64,000 nucleotides of DNA from assembly GCF_007859315.1 (NCBI RefSeq), contig NZ_VOHA01000031.1:20259-84258 (forward strand). Reading direction: 5' to 3'. Shown here piece by piece: positions 58,673-64,000 of the stretch (positions are counted from its first letter, which is position 1; each line of letters begins with the position of its first letter). Both the position numbers and the translations under genes were made by a program. The notes under the pieces are model-generated. The model had not been told where the DNA came from and did not search any database. It was given only the letters and a program-made list of their open reading frames with translations. This DNA comes from Reyranella sp. CPCC 100927 (GTDB lineage: Bacteria > Pseudomonadota > Alphaproteobacteria > Reyranellales > Reyranellaceae).

Positions 58673-60121
58673 TCAGCCCAGCAGCCGGGCGACGGATTGG
58701 AACCACGCCACCAGCGGCGCCGGCAGGTAGATGCCGGCGACCAGCGCGAGCGCGAGATGCAGCCAGATCGGGACCAGCGACAGCGTGGGAACGGCATGGC
58801 TGCCGGCAGCGTTCGGGCTCGACGGTCCGAAGGCGAGATGATGCAGCCGCAGCAGCAGGGCGCCGAAACAGACCAGCAGCCCGACAGCAACCGGCAGCGC
58901 CAGCGCAGGCTGTCGCGCGAAGGTCGACGACACGACGAGGAACTCGCTGGTGAAGACGCCGAACGGCGGCAGACCGGCGATGGCCACCACGCCGGCAACC
59001 AGCGACCAGCCCAGCGCCGGGTGGCTGGTGGTCAGCCCGGTGATGTCGGCGATGCGCTGCGAGCCCTTGACCTGCGCGATGTGACCGACGGTGAAGAAGA
59101 TCGCCGCCTTCACCAGGCTGTGCATGGTCATGTGCAGTAGGCCCGCGAAGTTGGCCAGCGGTCCGCCCATGCCGAAGGCAAAGGCGGCGATGCCCATGTG
59201 CTCGATCGACGAGTACGCGAACAGCCGCTTGATGTCGCGCCGGCGATAGAGCATCAGCGCCGATAGCGACAGCGACAGCAGGCCCATGCCGATCATCAGT
59301 GGGCCGGGCGCCAGGGCCTGCGGATTGGCGGCCAGCAGCATCTTGAAGCGCAGAACGGCGTAGAGCGCCACGTTGAGCAGCAGGCCCGACAGCACGGCCG
59401 AGATCGGTGTCGGCCCTTCGGCGTGCGCGTCGGGCAGCCAGGCGTGGAGTGGCGCCAGGCCGACTTTGGTGCCGTAGCCGACCAGCAGGAATACGAAGGC
59501 GACGTTAAGCAGCGCCGGATCGAAGTTGGCGGCGTGCGCCAGCAGGGTCGACCAGGTGACGGCCGCCATGCCCTCGCCCAGCGCCGGCTGCGCCGCCAGG
59601 TACATCAGCATGGTGCCGAACAGGGCCAGCGCAATGCCGACACCACACAGGATGAAATACTTCCATGCCGCCTCGATGGCGGCGGGGGTGCGATAAAGGC
59701 TGACCATGAGGGCGGTCGACAGGGTCGCAGCCTCGACCGCGACCCACATCAGCCCCAGATTGTCGGCCGACAGCGCCATCAACATCGAGCCGATGAAGGC
59801 CTGGTACATCGCGTGATAGAAACGCAGCAACCGCGACGTCAGGCGTTGGCGCTGGATTTCATGGGCGATGTAGCTGGCGCTGAAGATGGCCGTGGTCAAA
59901 GCCACGAACGCCGTGAGCGCGATCAGATAGATGTTGAAGTCGTCGACCAGCAGCAGGTGACCGGGCGCCGGCCGCTCGGCGGTGAACAGTGCCGCCGCCG
60001 CGATGAAGGTAGCGGCGCTGGCCGCGACATTGAGCCAGGCCGCCAACCGCCAGTTGGCGATGAACGCCAGCACCAGGGCGGCGCCCGCCGGTACGCCCAG
60101 AACGACCAGCAGGGCGGTCAT
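58673..60121 (-). CDS. HyfF-like antiporter-type membrane subunit (ND5/ND4 family)
   Basis: A 482-residue proton-channel subunit with about fourteen spans. LMWVAVEAATLSTALMVSLYR has the conserved Glu of transmembrane helix 5, LVGYGTKVGLAPLHAWLPDAHAEGPTPISAVLSG the key Lys and substrate-pathway signature, and SSIEHMG the following helix. These residues pump protons or sodium in complex I and Mrp antiporters. Its ATG overlaps the end of the HyfE-like gene by four bases. Confidence 0.92.
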   Translation of the reverse strand: MTALLVVLGVPAGAALVLAFIANWRLAAWLNVAASAATFIAAAALFTAERPAPGHLLLVDDFNIYLIALTAFVALTTAIFSASYIAHEIQRQRLTSRLLRFYHAMYQAFIGSMLMALSADNLGLMWVAVEAATLSTALMVSLYRTPAAIEAAWKYFILCGVGIALALFGTMLMYLAAQPALGEGMAAVTWSTLLAHAANFDPALLNVAFVFLLVGYGTKVGLAPLHAWLPDAHAEGPTPISAVLSGLLLNVALYAVLRFKMLLAANPQALAPGPLMIGMGLLSLSLSALMLYRRRDIKRLFAYSSIEHMGIAAFAFGMGGPLANFAGLLHMTMHSLVKAAIFFTVGHIAQVKGSQRIADITGLTTSHPALGWSLVAGVVAIAGLPPFGVFTSEFLVVSSTFARQPALALPVAVGLLVCFGALLLRLHHLAFGPSSPNAAGSHAVPTLSLVPIWLHLALALVAGIYLPAPLVAWFQSVARLLG

Positions 60122-60783
60122 GGGTGACGCTCGCCCTGCATTTCTTCCAGCCGCGAGACGTCGAGCGAATCGAAACGCTCACGGATGTGGAAGAAGAACA
60201 CGCCGAAGATGAAGGTGGCGACCATGACCGAGAAGGAAACGCTGGCCTCGACCACCAGCGGCATGCCCTTGACGCCGACGGCGGCGAGGATCAGGCCGTT
60301 CTCCATCGACATGAAGCCGACCACCTGCACGACCGCGTTGCGTCGGGCGATCATCAGCAGCGGCCCCAGCAATGCCACGGCCAGGGCGAATGCCAGGTCC
60401 TCGCGCAGCAGCAGAGTCTCGCCGGCGGTGAGCGGCAGCACCAGCAGGATCGCCAGCGCCGTGACGCCGACGCCCAGTCCCATGGTCAGGGTAACGCCGA
60501 ACACCGGCTCGACGGTGCTGCTGATATTCAGGCGCCGGATCAGCCAGTGCAGCAGTGCCGGCACGGCGATGGCCTTGAACACCAGCGCGATGGCCGCGGT
60601 GGCGAACAGATGCGGCGAGTCGCGGGTAATCGCCTGCCAGGCCGCGGCGGCGGCCAGGACGGCGGCCTGCATCGCCACCACATTGATGGCTGCCGTCAGG
60701 CGGCGCTGATAGAGCAGCGCAAAGCTCAGGGTCAGCACCAGCGCGCCAAGCAGATGAGCGATGTCGAATGCCAGCCCGCTCAT
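60118..60783 (-). CDS. HyfE-like membrane subunit
   Basis: A 221-residue protein with about seven hydrophobic segments, typical of HyfE, which fuses NuoK-like features. GFMSMENGLILAAVGVKGMPLVVE carries the conserved Glu of the NuoK-type helix. The ATG at 60783 overlaps the stop of the HyfC-like gene (ATGA). The charged tail SRLEEMQGERHP lies on the cytoplasmic side. Part of the membrane arm of the complex. Confidence 0.88.
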   Translation of the reverse strand: MSGLAFDIAHLLGALVLTLSFALLYQRRLTAAINVVAMQAAVLAAAAAWQAITRDSPHLFATAAIALVFKAIAVPALLHWLIRRLNISSTVEPVFGVTLTMGLGVGVTALAILLVLPLTAGETLLLREDLAFALAVALLGPLLMIARRNAVVQVVGFMSMENGLILAAVGVKGMPLVVEASVSFSVMVATFIFGVFFFHIRERFDSLDVSRLEEMQGERHP

Positions 60784-61721
60784 TTCAGGTGCTGCGATAT
60801 ATAGAGAAAAACGGTACCCAGGACGCCGAACAACAGCGCCGCACCGAGGAACTCGGGGTAACGGAAGACGCGCATCTTGGCGATCGCCGTCTCGAACACG
60901 GCCAGCGCCAACCCGCCGGCCGCCAGTTTGAGCAGCCACAGGCCCAGCCCGATGGCGAGCGCTGCCGGCTGGGCGTCACGCGCGATGCCCCAGGGCGTGA
61001 AGATGCAGGCGATCAGCGACAGGTAGAGTGCCAGCTTCAGCATGGCGCCGAGTTCGATCAGCGCCAGGTGTCGGCCGGAGTATTCCAGCACCATCGCTTC
61101 GTGCACCATGGTGAGTTCGAGGTGCGTTGCCGGATTGTCGATCGGGATGCGCCCCGTCTCCGCCATCGCCACCATGACGATGGCGCCCAGCGCCAAGGCC
61201 AGGGAGACGCGCAGGCCGACGCCCTCGCTCAGGGCCAGTGTCAGGTCAGGCAGCGCCGTCGAGTGGGCGACCAGCGCCAGTGTCATGATGGCGATGAACA
61301 GGGCGGGCTCGGCCAGGGCCCCGATCGTCATCTCGCGGCTGGTGCCGAGGCCACCGAAGCTGGTGCCGACATCCATGCCGGCCAGCGCGAGCAGGATGCG
61401 TGCCAGACCGAGCAATCCGGCAATGGCGATGAGATCCAGGCCCAGGCCGAGCGACACCGTGGTGAAGGTGGGTATGGCGGCCATCGCCAGCCACACCGCG
61501 CCCAGCGCGCCGTAGGGCGCGCCGCGAAACAGCCACGATGCATTGTGGGCCAGGATCGGCTCCTTGCGCATCAGTCGGGCCAGATCGCGATACGGTTGCA
61601 GCAGCGGCGGGCCGCGTCGCCCCAGCAGGCGCGCCTTGATCTTGCGGATCAAGCCGGTCAGCAGTGGCGCCAGCACCGCAGGCGCCACCAGCTGGACCAC
61701 GAGGATGGCCAGTGCCGTCAT
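60780..61721 (-). CDS. HyfC-like (NuoH-type) membrane subunit
   Basis: A 313-residue subunit of the NuoH/HycD family that connects membrane arm and peripheral arm. LRKIKARLLGRRGPPLLQPYRDLARLMRKEP is the cytoplasmic loop near the start, and ETGRIPIDNPATHLELTMVHEAMVLEYSG is the hallmark segment with acidic residues that line the quinone-like cavity. About eight spans. The start at 61721 overlaps the HyfB-like stop by four bases. Confidence 0.93.
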   Translation of the reverse strand: MTALAILVVQLVAPAVLAPLLTGLIRKIKARLLGRRGPPLLQPYRDLARLMRKEPILAHNASWLFRGAPYGALGAVWLAMAAIPTFTTVSLGLGLDLIAIAGLLGLARILLALAGMDVGTSFGGLGTSREMTIGALAEPALFIAIMTLALVAHSTALPDLTLALSEGVGLRVSLALALGAIVMVAMAETGRIPIDNPATHLELTMVHEAMVLEYSGRHLALIELGAMLKLALYLSLIACIFTPWGIARDAQPAALAIGLGLWLLKLAAGGLALAVFETAIAKMRVFRYPEFLGAALLFGVLGTVFLYISQHLK

Positions 61722-63769
61722 CGGGCAACCGCCACGACGATCAGCAGCCCGATCAGCGCCGCGAACATCAGGCTCAGGTAGACGCGGATGGCCAGGAACT
61801 GCAGTCGGTTGAGCCGATCGGTGGCGCGGCTGAGCAGGCCGATCAGCGGATCGAACAGATAGTGCCAGGCCGGATCGCGCACGGTGCTGGCGAAGCGTGC
61901 CGGCCCAGGATCGCCGGCGGGTGGCATCTCGACCCGATCGCGGGCTGCCAGCACCACGCTGCCGAAAATGCGGCGCAGCGGTTGGCTGGTGCTCGACGCC
62001 GAGTACTGCGTTGTCGGCATCGGGTCGGGAAAGCCGCAATCCCAGGCTGGCCCGCGCCGGACCCGGCTGCTGGAAACGCTGCTGGCGATGCCGATGGTGA
62101 TACCGGTCAATGCCGCCAGTCCGAGCGCGGCGACCAACCCCGAGTAGATCGCCGTTACGTCACCATGCGGCGCCACGGCGAGCCAGGCGGCGCGGCCGTC
62201 GAACAGAGCGCCGGTGCTGCCTGATGCATCGACCAGCGTCGTTGCGATGCGCACCAGGGGGGCCAGCGGGATGCCGGGCCAGGCGCCGAAGGCGAGACAC
62301 AGGGCGGCCAACCCCGCCATGGCTGACAGCATCGACGGCGCGACCTCGCGCGCGTTGGCGGTGGCAGGGTCGCGCGGACGACCCAGGAACGCCACGCCGA
62401 AGAAACGCACGAACCCGGCGGCCGCGAGAGCGGCTGCCAGCGCCAGCAGCGCGCCGACCACGGGTGCTGCAAACTTCATTTCCCAATGGGCCAGTCCCGT
62501 GGTGTCCAGCACCGACTGGAAGACAAGCCACTCCGAGGCGAAGCCGTTGAGCGGTGGTACCGCCGAGATGGCCAGGCATCCGATTAGAACCAGCGGCGCT
62601 GTCCAGCGCAGGCGATGGATCAGGCCGCCGAGCCGGTCGAGATCGCGCGTGCCGGCACCGTGCTGCACGGCGCCGGCACCGAGGAAGAGCAGCGACTTGA
62701 AAAGGCTGTGATTGAGCGCGTGAAACAGGGCAGCGGTCAACGCCAGGCCGGCCTGCAGCGGCTGTCCCGATCCCTTGAAGGCGATCGCAAGCCCGAGCGC
62801 TGCGCCGATCACGCCGATGTTCTCGATGGTGGAGTAGGCCAGCAGCGTCTTGGTGTCGTTCTGCGTCAGCGACTGCAGCGCACCCAGCGCTGCCGTCAGG
62901 CCGCCGATGATGGCGAGCAGCCCGCCCCACCACCATTGCGGCGCGCCGGCGAGTTCCAGCAGCCCGCGCATCAGGACATAGAGCGCCACCTTGGTCATGG
63001 CGCCCGACATCAGTGCCGAGACATGACTGGGCGCCGCCGGATGCGCCAATGGCAGCCAGACGTGCAATGGCGCCAGGCCTGCCTTTGAGCCGGCGCCCAA
63101 CAGCAAGGCCAGTGCCGCCAGGGTGGCGACCGCCGGCGACGGTGTGGCGTCGCGCATCGCGTCGAACGTGTAGCCGCCGCCGGTGCCGGCGAGCGCGCCG
63201 AACGCCATCAGCAATGCCAGGGCGCCGAACGCCGCCATCGCCAAGTAGACCAGCGCGGCGCGCCGGTTGTCGGCTTGCGCGTGGTTGGTGAGCACCAGCA
63301 GCCACGACGCCACCGACATCAGCTCCCAGCCGACCAGGAGCGTGAAGGCATCATCGGCCAGCGGCACCAGGTTCATGCCGGCCAGGAACACGGGGAACGG
63401 CGCCATCACACGCGCCGGCTGTGACGTGTGGGCATCGTAGCCGATGCCGTAGACGGCCGCCGCGATGCCGCCCAGGTTGACGATCGCCAGGAACAGCGCG
63501 GCAAGCCCGTCGATGCGCAGGTGCGACTGAACATCGGGCAGGCCCACCGGCAGGACCAGTCGGCCGACGGTGCCGGCATCGGCGACGAGCAGGGTGCCCA
63601 ATGCCGCCACCAGGCCGATCAGGCATGCGAGCGCCGTCAGCGCATACAGCGGCGCGATCAGCACCGGCCGGCGGTTGGTCATGCAACCACCGATCGCGAG
63701 CATCAGGAACATGGCGTGGACCATGCCGATCAGAGACCACTGATCGACGCCGGACATCTCGAATCCCAT
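61718..63769 (-). CDS. HyfB-like antiporter-type membrane subunit (NuoL family)
   Basis: A 683-residue protein with about sixteen spans. VGWELMSVASWLLVLTNH includes the conserved Glu, GSKAGLAPLHVWLPLAHPAAPSHVSALMSGAMTKVALY the conserved lysines and signature, and LLAYSTIENIGVIGAALG the next helix. The C-terminal third is NuoL-like with a long soluble-looking loop (RGPAWDCGFPDPMPTTQYSAS). It is the first gene of the run hyfB-C-E-F-G-I-like, each overlapping or close to the next. Start at 63769 (MGFEM) or 63757 (MSGVD). Confidence 0.93.
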   Translation of the reverse strand: MGFEMSGVDQWSLIGMVHAMFLMLAIGGCMTNRRPVLIAPLYALTALACLIGLVAALGTLLVADAGTVGRLVLPVGLPDVQSHLRIDGLAALFLAIVNLGGIAAAVYGIGYDAHTSQPARVMAPFPVFLAGMNLVPLADDAFTLLVGWELMSVASWLLVLTNHAQADNRRAALVYLAMAAFGALALLMAFGALAGTGGGYTFDAMRDATPSPAVATLAALALLLGAGSKAGLAPLHVWLPLAHPAAPSHVSALMSGAMTKVALYVLMRGLLELAGAPQWWWGGLLAIIGGLTAALGALQSLTQNDTKTLLAYSTIENIGVIGAALGLAIAFKGSGQPLQAGLALTAALFHALNHSLFKSLLFLGAGAVQHGAGTRDLDRLGGLIHRLRWTAPLVLIGCLAISAVPPLNGFASEWLVFQSVLDTTGLAHWEMKFAAPVVGALLALAAALAAAGFVRFFGVAFLGRPRDPATANAREVAPSMLSAMAGLAALCLAFGAWPGIPLAPLVRIATTLVDASGSTGALFDGRAAWLAVAPHGDVTAIYSGLVAALGLAALTGITIGIASSVSSSRVRRGPAWDCGFPDPMPTTQYSASSTSQPLRRIFGSVVLAARDRVEMPPAGDPGPARFASTVRDPAWHYLFDPLIGLLSRATDRLNRLQFLAIRVYLSLMFAALIGLLIVVAVAR

Positions 63770-63929
63770 TCCCCAGAAAAAGATCGTTAAACGTTGTCAG
63801 CCCATTTAAGGCTCCGGGACTCGCTTGAAAAGCGGAAACCCCAACGGGTGCGATCTCAGCGGTGGACACCTGTGTGCATGGACGAGACGACCACGCGGCA
63901 GAGCAATCGCACTTGGAAAAGGAGTCTGT

Positions 63930-63980
63930 GCTTTTACCTTCCCCCGCTTGCGGGGGAAGGTGCCCGAAGGGCGGATGGGG
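63930..63980. repeat. Palindromic intergenic repeat (family A), partial copy at window edge
   Basis: CCTTCCCCCGCTTGCGGGGG forms a hairpin and continues AAGGTGCCCGAAGGGCGGATGG, agreeing with the conserved GGTGCCC-GA-GGGCGGA core of copies at 34601 and 42125. The 160 bases between this and the HyfB-like start (63770-63929) show no gene or clear promoter. Confidence 0.6.
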
Positions 63981-64000
63981 GATGGGGGATGGGGGATGGG
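63975..64000 (+). repeat. Tandem 7-base repeat (ATGGGGG), G-quadruplex-capable
   Basis: Three full copies of ATGGGGG at 63975-63995 and the start of a fourth (63996-64000). Four G-runs of at least three with two-base loops can form a G-quadruplex on this strand. The array continues past the window, so its length is unknown. Confidence 0.7.

Noticed and set aside
60768..61781. 337-codon plus-strand frame opposite the HyfC-like gene
   Set aside because: Gln/Arg/Gly-rich shadow of a membrane-protein gene.
1..64000. CRISPR array, tRNA, rRNA, insertion sequence or prophage
   Set aside because: No regularly spaced direct repeats, cloverleaf, rRNA-like segment, transposase, integrase or phage structural gene was seen; all repeats are intergenic palindromes or the short G-rich array.

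Overview
The window is GC-rich, gene-dense chromosomal DNA of an alphaproteobacterium. Evidence for this is an alphaproteobacterial-type rpsD, an ornithine decarboxylase / homospermidine synthase pair, several orphan tripartite-tricarboxylate (Bug/TctC) binding proteins, Nmt1/Thi5-type ABC transport and a hydantoinase/carbamoylase pair. The mix resembles Reyranella-like or Rhodospirillales-like environmental bacteria, but that placement is inference. I saw no rRNA, tRNA, transposase, phage gene or CRISPR array.

Layout. 0-9 kb: a truncated GMC oxidoreductase, a CoxL/XdhB-type molybdopterin subunit, threonine aldolase divergent from an enoyl-CoA hydratase-family protein, a secreted leucine-rich-repeat protein, small exported proteins, a rhodanese, an EthD-like protein and a Bug protein. 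9-20 kb: rpsD with a clear promoter and terminator, two tandem exported isoaspartate-methyltransferase-like proteins, a polytopic SpeE-like protein, and two closely related peptide-type ABC binding proteins on either side of a RidA and a Sel1-repeat protein. 20-29 kb: a lipid-related island. It holds a TAM41-like CDP-diacylglycerol synthase candidate overlapping a CDP-alcohol phosphotransferase, then a metallophosphoesterase, a HIT protein, LptF, LptG and a second CDP-alcohol phosphotransferase. 29-40 kb: Bug protein, LysR regulator and flavin monooxygenase; then a fatty-acid-hydroxylase-family protein, a long GNAT-like acyltransferase, two nucleotidyltransferases, an HpcH aldolase, a MaoC protein and an MFS exporter.

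40-45 kb is a polyamine locus. A structured leader with a 42-codon ORF precedes ornithine decarboxylase, followed by homospermidine synthase and an ECF sigma / anti-sigma pair. 45-53 kb is a hydantoin/carbamoyl-type catabolic and uptake regulon: carbamoylase and hydantoinase on the minus strand, and LysR, ABC transporter and amidohydrolase on the plus strand. Matching ATAA-N7-TTAT type operators sit on both sides of the LysR gene. 53-64 kb, all minus strand, is a six-gene membrane complex related to hydrogenase-4 / complex I (HyfB, C, E, F, G, I-like) whose HyfG-like subunit has lost the nickel-binding cysteines. It is followed without a real gap by a short-chain dehydrogenase, an NhaD-like antiporter and a beta-carbonic anhydrase.

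The most interesting points are: (1) the lipid synthesis/export island, with a non-canonical lptFG pair and two CDP-alcohol phosphotransferases carrying degenerate nucleotidyltransferase-like N-termini; (2) the alternating-hairpin leader upstream of ornithine decarboxylase; (3) the Ehr-type nickel-free complex and its ion-transport neighbours; (4) the LysR twin operators; (5) three families of palindromic intergenic repeats. Enzyme assignments rest on motifs read by eye; no database search was run.
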